DNA from: Puccinellia tenuiflora
Taxonomy: Eukaryota > Streptophyta > Magnoliopsida > Poales > Poaceae
DNA length: 64,000 nt
Assembly: GCA_012064385.1 (NCBI GenBank)
Contig: QRDG01000401.1
Span: 475,174-539,173, forward strand
Direction: 5' to 3'
Under the pieces are notes generated by a model. That model was given only the letters and a program-made list of their open reading frames with translations. It made no database searches and had not been told where the DNA came from. Within the stretch, counting starts at the first letter, position 1, and every line of letters starts with the position of its first letter. A program made the translations under genes and the position numbers. Of the stretch, positions 11,231 through 21,847 are shown one piece after another.

Positions 11231-12288
11231 TGTCGGAGATCTGTCCCAGGAACTGGGGGTGTCTCGAGAAGGATCGAGTAAGGGGCTGAACACGGAATCA
11301 AACAACCCTCAACGTGCTCCGGCGACGGTGCTCGTCGGACTCGCTGCGGGACAGCACTGCAGAGATGGAATGCTCGGTCTTACCCAGGTTCAGGGCCCTC
11401 TTGTGGAGGTAAAACCCCTACGTCCTGCTTTTGTGTATTGCACTGCTTGGAGAGTTTACAGTACAAGGAGGGCTTGTCGAGCTCGAGGTGGCTAACAATG
11501 GCTAACCCTAGATCTAGAGCTAGAACGGCGTCGAGTTCTCCAGGGAATCGAACCCTTTGCACGGGGGTGCCTCCTCTCCTTTTATAGGTGTCTCGGGCCT
11601 CTTCCGCCCAAACATTTGGGCGGGAAGGGCTACCACATGCCGACGAAGGAGGAGGCGCGGTGCACAATAAAGGTGGTGTCCACCCAAAAGGTGAAGGCCA
11701 TGGACGCGGTCCATGGCAGGGACGGCGTCACCAAAGCTGGAAAAGGGGCCGCCGTCCAACGGGCGGCGGGCTGGCGCTGTGGAGGCGAAACGGGTCCCAC
11801 GGTGACGCCGCCCTTGGAGCGTAGCTGCAGATGGTTCCCTTATCACCAAAGTGGCAATACTCGTTGTCCGCTTTGCTTGGTGCTGCTTTGTTGACTCCTT
11901 TATACATGGAAACGGCAACTGCGGCGTCGTCGTCATCGCGCGCAGGCGCGCGCGTCACCCTGCACATGGCGTAGAGCCCATGTGCGCTCTGCCGCGGAGG
12001 CAGAGATGGCTTCGTGAGGAAGGAGCCTCGGCGAGGCAAAAGGCCTCGCCGAGCCCTTCGGCTTGGTCCTTAGCCGAATCGCGGGTGCCGTCGGAGGCGC
12101 CTTGTCGAGTTGCGATCCCTCGCTAAGGGAGAAAGTCCTCGGCGAGGAGAAAAGACCCCTCGCGAGGGAGAAAACCCTCGCGAGGCTCGCCAGGCTTGGA
12201 GAGCCTGGTCCTTAGCGAAAATCATCCAAAGAAACTTGTGGGCCCTAGCAGGCTGGCCTGTGGTACCCTGGTTTCCACTGTGCCGACA
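11231..12288 (-). repeat. 3' LTR of Tat-lineage gypsy element B (1058 bp)
   Basis: Plus strand begins TGTCGGAGATCTG and ends GTGCCGACA, i.e. minus strand TGTCGGCACAG ... CTCCGACA, a good inverted terminal repeat. It aligns along its length with 26935-27706 followed by 38412-38704. At its right end the minus-strand polypurine tract cccgggggctac (12289-12300) abuts it. A TATA box, ctataaaagg on the minus strand, lies at 11578-11587. The flank to the left is coding sequence of element A. Confidence 0.9.
11578..11587 (-). promoter_or_regulatory. TATA box of the element B 3' LTR
   Basis: CTATAAAAGG on the minus strand, conserved at the same place in the other B LTR (about 27289-27298). It would drive transcription leftwards, out of B into A. 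Confidence 0.55.
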
Positions 12289-12594
12289 GTAGCCCCCGGG
12301 CCCACGACGGGCACGCCGAGGCCCATGGACGAAGGCGAAGCGTCGAGGGGCCAAAGATGCCTGACAGGGCCGCGACACGTGGCACGCAGCGGTTGCACCC
12401 GCGGCCACGACCTCCTCGGCTCCAACGGGCGACGTGGCGGGGCCCGCCACGACTCGGGAGCTGGTCAATAAAGCCTGGGCGCGCGGTCGGCGCCCGTCAC
12501 TTCTCCCATAACTCCTCCGCACACTTCTCCCCACGCCTCCAATCTCTCCAGAGCGCTCCAACTCCAGAGTCTTCATCTTCTTCTCCGGCAACCA
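12289..12594 (+). other. Element B: polypurine tract and leader of the antisense gene
   Basis: A GC-rich 306-bp strip between the 3' LTR and the ATG at 12595. The polypurine tract is at its left end (minus strand). Upstream of the ATG I see only a weak TATA-like caataaag near 12465. Confidence 0.5.
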
Positions 12595-15500
12595 ATGGCG
12601 CCCAAGAGGAACAACGCCGACCCGAAGGGCAAGGCCGCGATGCAGGCCGGCACGTCGGCGGCGATGGCGCGTGCTGCTGCGCTTGAGGGAGCGCTACCGC
12701 GAACCCGCGTCACCGCGGCGGGGATAGCCACGGTGCGCCATCTGGCGGCGGCGAGCACCAACGAGCACGGTGCCACCGAGATGAGGCCGGCCGGCAGCAG
12801 GCTCACCGAGGCGTTCTACCCCATCTTCCTCCATACACTCTACGCCGGCCTGGTTCCGCCATTCTCCGATTTCCTCCTGGCGATCTTGGAGGTGTACCAG
12901 ATCCAGCTGCTTCATCTTCATCCCAACTCCATCCTCATCCTCGCCATCTTCGCCCACCTCTGCGAGGCCTACATCGGCATCCGCCCCTCGGTGGCGCTCT
13001 TCCGCAGCTTCTACTCCCTCCGGTCCAGCGCGCAGAACGAGCGGCTCGGATGCGTCTCCTTCCGCATCGCCGAGGCCAGGAGCGACAACTACATTCCCAT
13101 CGCCTGGTGCGGTGAGAACGCCGTCACCAAGGTGACGAAAAAGGTGGAGAAGTTCCGCGAGAAGTGGCTCTTCGTCGACGCCAAGGCCACACACCCTCTC
13201 CTGGAGGTGCCCGAGGCGCCCCCGAGGAAGTGGGCGCGCTGGGCGAGCGCGGACTTCAGGGGCTCGAGGCTTGACGCGGTGTACGAGTGCATCCGCCGCA
13301 TGCGCGTGGCAGGGGTCACCGGCCAGATGGTGGCAAAAGACTTCACCAGGCGCCGCATCGCCCCCCTCCAGCTGCACGCCGAGCCGGTGTGGCGGTACAA
13401 CGGCAAGGAGGATGCCATGCGCCTGAGCAAAGATGGCTTCGCGCCTGAGGTGCTGCGCCAGATCATGGGCGTCCTCTTCGCGACGTCGGAGGTCCCGTCC
13501 CCCACCAAGGAGGAGGCCAAACCACTCATCTGCTTCGCCGAGGAGAGCATCGTGGAGCAGCGCGCGTGCATGCCCACGTTCGACGAGTGGGGAATTGTGC
13601 CCGCGGGGCACCGCGGGCCTCGCCCTAACCCGTGGGCGGCGGAGCCGGAGTACATGGGCGAGTCTCCGGAGCCTGAGGAGGCCGTGGAGTCTGCTGAAGA
13701 GGAGGTCTCGAGAAGCGAGGACCCCCTCGGCGAGGACGAGGCCTCGAGGGGCACCGACCCCGTTGGTGAGGACGCCGGCTCCTCAAGGAGCGTTCCTGCC
13801 GAGGTGGACCTCCAGGTGCTCTCCTCCAGCGACGAGGAGGGTGCTTTCCGCGTCGTCCACTCCCAGCGCGCCGAAGAGGAGGAGGAGACGAGCGGCGGCG
13901 GGAGAGGGCGCTGCGAACCCCGCTCCAAGGCCGTCCACGACAAGAGGGCCGCGACTGCGAGAGACACTCCTCGCGCGGAGACAGGAGCGGCTCGGGAGGA
14001 GGCCGGAGCAAGCAACACCCAGCCGCCCAAGGCGAAGAAAAGGGTGTGGGTGATGGCCGACGAGTAAGCCCTTGGTTTTTCCTTTTTCCTTTAACATCTT
14101 GCTTCTGAGGAACCCCCTTGAAGGATCTTTAACTTGTCTTCCTTCCAGGCAACCTGCGGAGCCAAAGAGGCGGCGGCTCCGCAAGCTTGGAGAGACTGCC
14201 AACGTCGTCGCGGAGACGCCTGCGGCTGGCGAGCCGCAGCAGGCAGTTGTTCCTCCCGCGGTCGAGCACCGCGCGGAGGTGGTGGTCGAGGAGGCCACGT
14301 TGTCGCCGGTCCGCACGGCCACTCCTCCCGTGGTGGAGCGCGAGGAGGAGGTGACCGAAGAGGTGGCGCCGTCCTCGCCTCGAGCGGCGACTCCTCCTGC
14401 GGTCGAGCACCGCGAGGAGGAGGCGGCAGAAGAGGCGGCACCGCCATCGCCAACAAGGACGGCTACTCCTCCCGTCCAGACCGAGACGGAGGAGGAGAGG
14501 ATGGACGAGGAGATCGTCCTAGAGCCGCCCCCAACGGAGGGGGAGGCTCCCCCACAAGGGGCCGATGTACCTGAGGCCGCGGCGGACGCGGCAGTCACAG
14601 AGGGGGCCGGAGGCGCCCTTGAGGAGCAGGAGGCGGAGGCACCTCCGGAGCCCTCTGGCGCTGGAGCTGAGCGCGAGAGGGCGCCCAGCCCCCAGAGGGC
14701 AACCGAAACGAGCATCGAGGGAGGCGCCCCCACAAGCCCCCAGACCGCAACAGAGGCGGTCATGGGCCCGAGGCAGAAGGCCCCGGGCGCCTCAACGAGG
14801 ATCGAGGACGGCGCACCCAGCAGTAGTGCGGGAGCCTTGGCGCTGCAGGAGCCGCGACGCCAGGCAATTCATCGCCGGGCTGTCCTCAACCAGGCGCGGA
14901 GGGCGCTCGACGGGCTGGAGGAGCAGCTCGCCGACGAAGAAAACGCCCTGGCGGAGGAAAGGGCAAGGCTGAGCGAGGCCTGGGCCCTTCTCCACGAGAG
15001 GGTGGAGATGTGCTGCCGGTGGGACGCGGCGGCCCAGGCGGAGCGCCAAGAGGCCCTCCGCTTCGCCAAAGAGACCCGCGACAGCGTCAAGCGGGAGGCG
15101 CAGGAGGTGATGGACGAGCTCGACGCCGCCAGGGAAGCGCTCGAGGTGGAGACCGCCTCCAAACATGACGAGCTAGCGGCCGCGGAGCAGAAGTTTGCTG
15201 CTGACTCCGAGGTCGCCAGGGCCAGCCTGAAGGAGCTCCGTGAGCTGCTAAATGCCCGTGAGGGGCAGCTGGCGCCCCGCGAGGCTGAGCTGATGCGACA
15301 CAAGGAGGAGCTCTCCCTCCGCGAGAAGGAGCTGCACAGGTGCGAGGAGCAGGTCCAGCTGCTCGAGAAGGACCAGGCCTCCCGCGAGGGGCAGCTGCAG
15401 GAGCGCGAGGGCCGGGTGGCCACCGACGAAGCCAACCTCGCGGCGGAGCGGAAAAGGCTCCAAGAAGAGGCTGACCTCAAGGTCAAGCTTATCCGCGAGA

Positions 15501-17454
15501 GCCTCGCCAAGGAATATGATGAGAAGGCCACGAAACAGGAGGACCGCTTCAAGACCAAGCGCAAGGAGTTCAAAAAGCGCATCACGGAGCTTGAGCAGGT
15601 GGAGAAGCGGTTGACCTCCTGCCTCGAGGTCTCCCGGGAGGCCCAGGCTCGCGCGGAGGGGAACGCCATCGCCCTGGAGAGAGACCTGGAGGAGCTCCGA
15701 CAGCAGGTGGGGCCGGTCGCGGCGCTGGTGGAGCAAGCACGGACCAACGCCTGGTTGACCGGTCCATGACGCGCCAGCGCCAGAGCATTCTCCAGAGCTT
15801 GGTGAGCCGTGCGCACGCGGTCGGGGACGACCTGAGGATCGACGTCCCCTCCTTCTCCGCGGCGACCGACGACGAAACCTCGTATTCGTACTTCTTCGAG
15901 CAATTCCTCGGGAGGCTTGAAGGGGTCGCGAAAGGTTTCGACGAGCGCGTCGTGGAGGAGAGCCGCGAGCTCCTTGTCGTCGCCGTCACCAACATCTTCA
16001 GCAACCTCGTGAGGCTCTTGTGGGGACCCCGGACTAGCTGTCCGAAATACCCGATTATGGTTCACACAACGATCCCATGATCAGTCTGTCGTTGCCCATA
16101 ATCCGAATTGGATACCAAAGTTTACATCCATTTCAGTACCGCATTAAAGTCTTACATAGTAGGTCACTTAGACCAAGTCTTACATAGGTGCCTTCAAGGG
16201 CCAAATCAAAAGCATTCAGCGGAAGCTACGTAGTAGAAGTCCAACGCGTCCTAGCGACGACCGACAGGCAGTTGACTCACGAAGATCCCTAGTTCGCATA
16301 GAAGTCTCCATACTCCGCTTCAGCGTAGTTTTCCTCGGGATCTGGCTAAGACAATAGCCAGAGACGAAACCAGTATGAGTACAATTTGTACTCGCAAACT
16401 ACTCCTCTACTGAGTATGCACCAGTTTTAAGTTGTTCTCTACAGCACTTTTAGTTGTTACTCTATCTCTATATCTTTGTTGAAAAAGGTAAGAAGAGATT
16501 TACTACTATCTTTAGAGAGAAGCAAAATTTTATTATTTATCCAAAACTCCTCCTTTTTCCCGACCAAGACTCATCATGGTCTCTTTTCCTCCACAACTCA
16601 TACCACTCCATTGGGTATAGTTGGGAAACATCAGCAACACCTTTGTTTCTTTAAAATTTCCTCCTTTTGTAAAACTTTGCACATAGTCTAGTACAGCCTC
16701 CCAACTGTCCATATCCGAGGACTCGGCTATTCGAATAGTTTTTACCCTCTGCAGAGGTAGCACGCTTTTCCCACACCCATCCGGTAGCTCATCGTGTCTG
16801 CCACGTCCCGCCATACAAGGTGTATGCGAAGTTGAACCACCGGCCATAGCCTTTCCTTTGCTCATGCTAGTATAGGATCCTGCCCTTACGATTTCACCAT
16901 TCCTTCAACACCTAGTACAGGATCCTCCGTCAAGGAACCTAGATGTAAGGACTCGTAGTTTTATCCGGCGGCCCAAAGGTGGACCTTCAATCCCTCAATC
17001 CCTCAGATTGCCGGGACCCGGGTCAGGGGTTAGAGTCGCCATGCTCATCCCCTCATGCATAACGGAGTCGTCTCCGTCGATGAGGTTTCCAGTACTAACA
17101 CGAGCAAATTATATGACTACGCCCGTTCCCATATTTGGGTAGATGTGGTCGTACAGGTTATCGGCTGGTCGTCATGGTACTAAGACACAATGTGCATTTT
17201 TCATAAACCACTCCTTTTATCACTTCTCCACCTTAACACCGATAACTCGGCATTTCATCATCAATTTGGTACTTTAAAAAGGAGTTTGGAATAAATCATA
17301 TTTTTCCCATCCTATAATTTTAAGTATCTACTCTACAAACTACATAGGGTGATAAAGCAGTTTTCCTATCCTTTGTGAAAAGGTTTTTCAGAAGATCAAT
17401 ACCACTACTTTAGGAACTTGCATGTGATTAAATTAGAGGTATGTAAATGCAAGC

Positions 17455-19203
17455 TCAGCGAAGTAGCTTGCCTTGCTCAACAAAGTGCTCGGGTTCCTGC
17501 TGCTCGAAGTAATCTCCTTCCTCGTAGTCTCCGTCAACGTTCGCGTCTAATCGATAAACAAACAATACAAGCAAACAATCACTAAACTAGACAAGCAAAC
17601 ATCACATCACAAGCAACATAACATCACAATTAGCTACTGAACACACAAGATAACACAATTGGGTTTCAAATTGATTTAATTAACAATTATTCATTTGCAT
17701 CACAACTATGGCAGAAACTAGGGTTTTAGGTTTGATTGCATAACTTGAGTTCTGTTGGTCATAAAAATACAAACTAAAATTCTATAGATAGCTACTGATC
17801 TCTAGAAGACAACCTAATTGGATTCAAATCAATTTGAGTTATTAAACTCCCTGTAGAAATGTTTTAATCCAGAATGTTGATTTTCTTGTTTTTGCTACAA
17901 CTCAAGTTAATTATATTCAAAAATTAAATCCTTTTAGGGGTGACTAGTATTGCTTAAATGTGAGCTAACAAAATTGGTTTGACCTCATTTGGATTAGTAG
18001 AGTATCAGAAACAAACAAGTTTAGGTTTTATACCTTCTGTGGCATTTTGATTATCATTATTTATTTATTAACCTAAATGGGGTGAAACCACTTTAGTTAG
18101 TTAGATAATTTCATAAGCTTTCCAGAACATTTTCACTTGCTATTTTTAGATTCCTAGATCTCAAGATATTGAATTTCAAAGTCCTAGTCAAATTTCTGAC
18201 AGAGAAAACTACCCATTTTAAATTTATCAATTAGCACATTTGGCATTTTCATTTTAAATCAGGGATTTACTCTTAATGATCATGTCTTGCATCACTGTGA
18301 AGATTACATGTTTTATTTGCTACAAGATTTTAGTTTGCTATTTTTAGGCCTCTGGTTCAATAGCAATTTGCATGGGAAGTAGGCTATGTTCTGTTATTGC
18401 AGTGTTGAGCTAACTGATTAGCTATATTGTCCAATTTAAATCTTTTAGCCAGATTTTAATTCAGGGTTCAAATCACTTGCTCATGATAGTATGCTAACTA
18501 TACTAACATGCTGTGCTAAGAATTACTCCTAAATAAAATTAAGTGAATTAATATCAACAGCTAAAGACAGAAATAAATATCTGTTTCAGAAACTTTTCTG
18601 AAACAGATAGGACATAGCTACTTTGTCCATTTATTCGAGGATGCTACACTAGTTATCTTTGAAATACAAGACTTGCAGATGAATCTATGAATCGAGCTCT
18701 TTCCATCCATATCAAATTCATAATTTTTAGTGCAGTAGATTTTTCACAAATTGCTTGCAAAGTTAGCTAATCATCTCTGTTATTTCCAGACTTAGCCGTT
18801 TTTTTCAGAAACAGCCGAACCGGTACGCTGCCGTTGGATCTAGATCCAACGGCCCACGTTCAAATCACCGGGGGCGACTTAAAACTGGCGGCGCCACCGC
18901 GCCGGCGGCACGGTGGTGGACGGAGTGCTCACCTAGGGTGCTCGGGTGAGGGCGGCGAGGGTGCAGATCGACGGCGGAGGTGAGGGAAGGTCGATGGGGT
19001 GAGTTGCAGGTGCTGGGGTGGTCGGGTTCGTCGGCGACGGCGATGCGGCCTCCACGGATGCAGAGCGGCGACGGCGAACTCCTGGCGGCTTCCCTGTGCA
19101 CGAAACGGTGAGGATGTGAGTGTGCGGCGGCGGTGAGGCATGGAAGAGGGCCAGGGGAGGAAAAGAAAGAGAGGGAGTGGCCACACGGCCACGAATTGGT
19201 CAT
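17455..19203 (-). CDS. Candidate two-exon gene inside the solo long LTR
   Basis: On the minus strand a TATA box (TATAAAA, 19377-19371) is followed 168 bp later by an ATG at 19203. Exon 1 (19203-18933, Pro/His/Ser-rich, starts MTNSWPCGHSLSFF) ends ahead of GTGAGC (18932-18927). A second exon, 17546-17455, after the acceptor string cgattag, continues in the same frame and codes an acidic Glu/Gln-rich tail (DYEEGDYFEQQEPEHF, ending QGKLLR) with its own stop. Splicing would remove 1386 bp and give about 120 residues. This is inferred; no family is recognised. The same layout recurs in LARD-1 and LARD-2 LTRs, which supports it. It may equally be a non-coding LTR transcript leader. Confidence 0.4.
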
Positions 19204-19370
19204 CGACCTCCTCGGCAGCGGCGGAGCTCCGAGGGCGATGCAGGGCAGCAGCAGTTCTCCGGCAGCGATTCCGCCCTCCTGGCGGTGCACGAGAGAGGGT
19301 GGAGTAGCGGGGAGGGATAGTGGTGAAGGGGGTGGCGTGGTGTGAGCGAATTTGGGCTCAGGGCGGCTCG

Positions 19371-19377
19371 TTTTATA
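19371..19377 (-). promoter_or_regulatory. TATA box in the solo long LTR
   Basis: TATAAAA on the minus strand at the edge of the GC-rich island, with C/G-rich flanks, correctly placed for the candidate gene that follows. Confidence 0.5.
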
Positions 19378-20999
19378 GCCCGACGGCCGGTCCATGGTGG
19401 ACACGGCGTGGGAGCGGTGCAGGGGCGGGTAGGCTTCGCCATAGGGGCGGTGCGAGGGCGGCTGTGGTGTCGGGGTGTCCAGCGGCACGATTGGCGGCGT
19501 GGAGGCGAGCTGGGCGTCGTGGTTGTGGGGGGACGGCCGCGGGAGAGCTCGGGCGGCGCACGGGCACGCACGGGTGCCGCGTCTCCGGCGGTTTAGGGCT
19601 GCTGCTGGGCACGGTGCAGGCGAGAGAGGGGGCAGACGTGGTGTAGGGTGCGGCGTCGGGGTAGCTAGGGCTGCGGGGTGGTCTCCTCCACGGCGCGGCA
19701 GGGCGGCATGGCGACAGTGGCCGTGCTCCCTGGCGATGGCGGCGATCAATACGATGGCTAGGGTTTTTCCCGCGTGCAATTGAGGTGCTGGGCAGGTTCG
19801 TGAGGTGGAGAGAGGTGTTGGGGTGCAAGGAATCGAAGAACAACCACACAAATCCGTCGATTTGATCCTCAGTTCTTCGGTTTTGGGGAAGAACAGGGTG
19901 GTGCATGCCACCTGTTCGACCAAATGCCTCAACAGAATTTAAATTCGAATTTTTGAAAATGGTTTCCACCACCGGTTCCATACATATTAATAATGATTTG
20001 TGGTGCTATGATGGTATTTTTTTGATAAGTGCATCATAGCACATTTTGTGGTTTGAGATGATTAAAGAAAGAAATGGAATTTTATATTTTAGAATTTTGA
20101 AAATATATTTTGAAGAGAGAAAAGTTATTAGAGCTAAGTGGGAGTGAGCACTATGTCACCCCACTGGTTTTTAATTTAAAAGAAAATATTTATTTCTCAT
20201 TAAGAGAAATTTGTGTGGCACTTGTCCCATTATTTCATGTGGTGGGGTTGCTTTCACTTCTTTTCTTTTTATTCACAACTTTGCTTAGCAATCACACACA
20301 TCAAGCAACAAAAAGGCAAGCAAACACACATAAGATAATAAAAATTTTTGTTGGCCCACATTTTTGGAATTAATAATACTTATATTAATTCTGGGATGTT
20401 ACAGCTCTAGCCCTCACTTGACCTTAAGGACGTGATGGCACCACCGGGCGCCATCAGCAACAAGGCGCGGGAGACCGCCACGCAGGCCGCCATCGCGTTC
20501 GCCAAGAAATTCGACCAGGTCGTGATCGAAGGCGACGACGAGGAGGATGCTCTGGAAGAGGAGGCGGAGACCGCCGTGGACAAGGCGGGCACCTCAGGAG
20601 GCGCAATGGCTTGAGCTCCTTGTCTGTAGCTGGGCGCGCAGAGGGCACACTTATCTTAGTCATTTTGATTGTAAACTTTGTAAAACTTGTCAAGTTATAT
20701 TGGAGTGTGCTTGTGAATGTCCCTCGGGAGGCCTTTGTCTTTCCCTTTCATGTCTTTTTCGCTCTACGTCTTAGGACCCTCTCTTAGCACTACACCACCG
20801 CCGCTTCGGTATGTGAGAGTCAGGGCTCCACAAGGCCGGGGGGTGTGTGAGGCCTCGGGAAGTAAGAGCTCCTCGAAGCGCGATGCTTGGGGCCACCCTT
20901 TGACGTGCAAGCAGCCCATGAGGCGATGGAGAGAGAAAAGAGACTCGAGGGGCAAAAACCAGCGAGAGGAAATTCAACCAAGTCTTTGTACTTAGCTTA

Positions 21000-21086
21000 G
21001 CGAGGCATTCTGCCTTGGAGAGGGTGTTGGTTCCCTGGCGAGGCGTTTTTGCCTTGGAGAGGGTGTTGGTTCCCTGGCGAGGTGTC
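21000..21086. repeat. Short tandem duplication
   Basis: Two adjacent copies of a unit of about 38 bp built from gcgaggc, ttttgccttggagagg and gtgttggttccctg, followed by a partial third start (gcgaggtgtctt). It is in the 3' spacer of element B. Confidence 0.7.
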
Positions 21087-21208
21087 TTGGGCCTGCTTCC
21101 TGCGTTTTGACAGATGGGCATGCCCACAAGCAATACATAGCTAGATAACTTATGCGTGCTCGTAGGTTCCTTCATGGGTGTCTCGCGAGGAGAACAGGCA
21201 CCAAGGTC

Positions 21209-21301
21209 CTTGGTGAGTTGACGTGCACGGGAGCCGGCTCATGAGTTCAGAGCTCCTTGGGAGTTGACATGCATGAAGGCTGACCCGTGAGTTCAGAGCT
21301 C
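21209..21301. repeat. Short tandem duplication (about 46-bp unit)
   Basis: Two adjacent diverged copies, each starting ccttgg, containing gagttgac and ending gtgagttcagagct or atgagttcagagct. It is in the 3' spacer of element B. Confidence 0.65.
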
Positions 21302-21847
21302 GGATCCCTTGGGTTTGAGGCGCTGCCGGGATGCTCCCGTGGCATGGCACCATGCTAGCCCCCGCTCGCGAGATACACAGGAGGGATCATACGAGCGAGA
21401 ATAAACAGCAATAACATAACAGCTTACCGAAGCCACAAAATATGCTGGTGCGATGCGCAAAGGTTCAAAATGACCTGAAATTGATGTTCATTACACTGGC
21501 GTGGCCAGAAACACAAAAATCCACCATGTCAGGCATGGGGTTCTACATGCTGTGGCTGAAACTCTCGAGGGGGCGTACTCGCGGCGACACATGTAGAGAG
21601 AGCTCAGAGGGGGCCCCTATGCGGGGGTGGCTTGTAGAGCCTGCGGCCCACCATGGCTGGGCATGGGGGTCCACCACGCCAAGGCATGGTGCCTGAAGAT
21701 GTTACCTTGCCGAGGCGTGATGGCTTGGGAGTCTTCTCGAACGGCCCGCGGCAATGTATAGTAGAGAGGGGAGCCCGAAGTTTTTACTCGTGGAGGATGA
21801 TGGCGCGTGGGTCTCCCTTGATGCAAAAAGTTGCTCGCCGAGGGCGA

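Larger units (their letters stand above)
16019..20403 (-). mobile_element. Solo long LTR (4385 bp) of a LARD/Sukkula-like gypsy family
   Basis: It starts TGTGGGGACCCCGG and ends GGGATGTTACA, flanked by a perfect 5-bp duplication gctct (16014-16018 and 20404-20408) that interrupts the antisense gene of B. There is no second LTR and no internal region, hence a solo LTR left by LTR-LTR recombination. Read on the minus strand it begins TGTAACATCCCAG and ends CCGGGGTCCCCACA, like the termini of the two LARD-like elements further right, so its sense strand is probably minus. LTRs above 4 kb are known for LARD elements such as Sukkula in Triticeae; that family name is a guess. The sequence is AT-rich except for a GC-rich island at 18.83-19.78 kb. 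Confidence 0.85.
12595..20614 (+). pseudogene. Element B antisense extra gene (PF04195-like domain plus long coiled coil)
   Basis: Exon 1 (12595-14063) encodes an Ala-rich start and the conserved core (YAGLVPPFSDFLLAILEVYQ, HPNSILILAIFAHLCEAYIG, residues ~80-190), ending in a Glu/Ser-rich acidic region. The intron 14064-14148 has a GTAAG donor and a ccttccag acceptor and rejoins the frame as MADEQPAEPKRRR, a likely nuclear-localisation stretch. Exon 2 encodes a Glu/Pro/Ala-rich linker and about 280 residues of heptad-rich charged coiled coil (e.g. LREKELHRCEEQVQLLEKD). Lesions: a frameshift around 15766; a 4.4-kb LTR inserted at 16018/20404; and, once the insert and one TSD copy are ignored, an in-frame TAG spanning the insertion point. 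The last exon part is 20409-20614, acidic, ending GGAMA. Function unknown; the coiled coil suggests multimerisation. Confidence 0.82.
20615..21847. other. Element B: spacer between convergent antisense gene and pol
   Basis: About 1.2 kb between the stop of the plus-strand gene (20614) and the stop of the minus-strand pol (21848). It contains several short tandem duplications and no coding frame I can support. It is the counterpart of 8163-8693 in element A. Confidence 0.6.

Noticed and set aside
13089..14763. Long minus-strand frames (up to 326 codons) opposite the B antisense gene
   Set aside because: Shadows of the GC-rich plus-strand exons, with Ser/Ala-rich products and no domain; the plus strand carries the recognisable conserved core.
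14869..16065. Minus-strand frame of 398 codons
   Set aside because: Mirror image of the coiled-coil coding strand (Glu/Leu/Arg codons read as Ser/Arg/Leu runs).
18865..19932. Single 355-codon open frame on the minus strand in the solo LTR
   Set aside because: It starts without ATG and its first part lies upstream of the TATA box; composition is Pro/Ser/His/Arg-rich as expected from GC-rich DNA. Only the part from 19203 to 18933 is kept, as a candidate exon.
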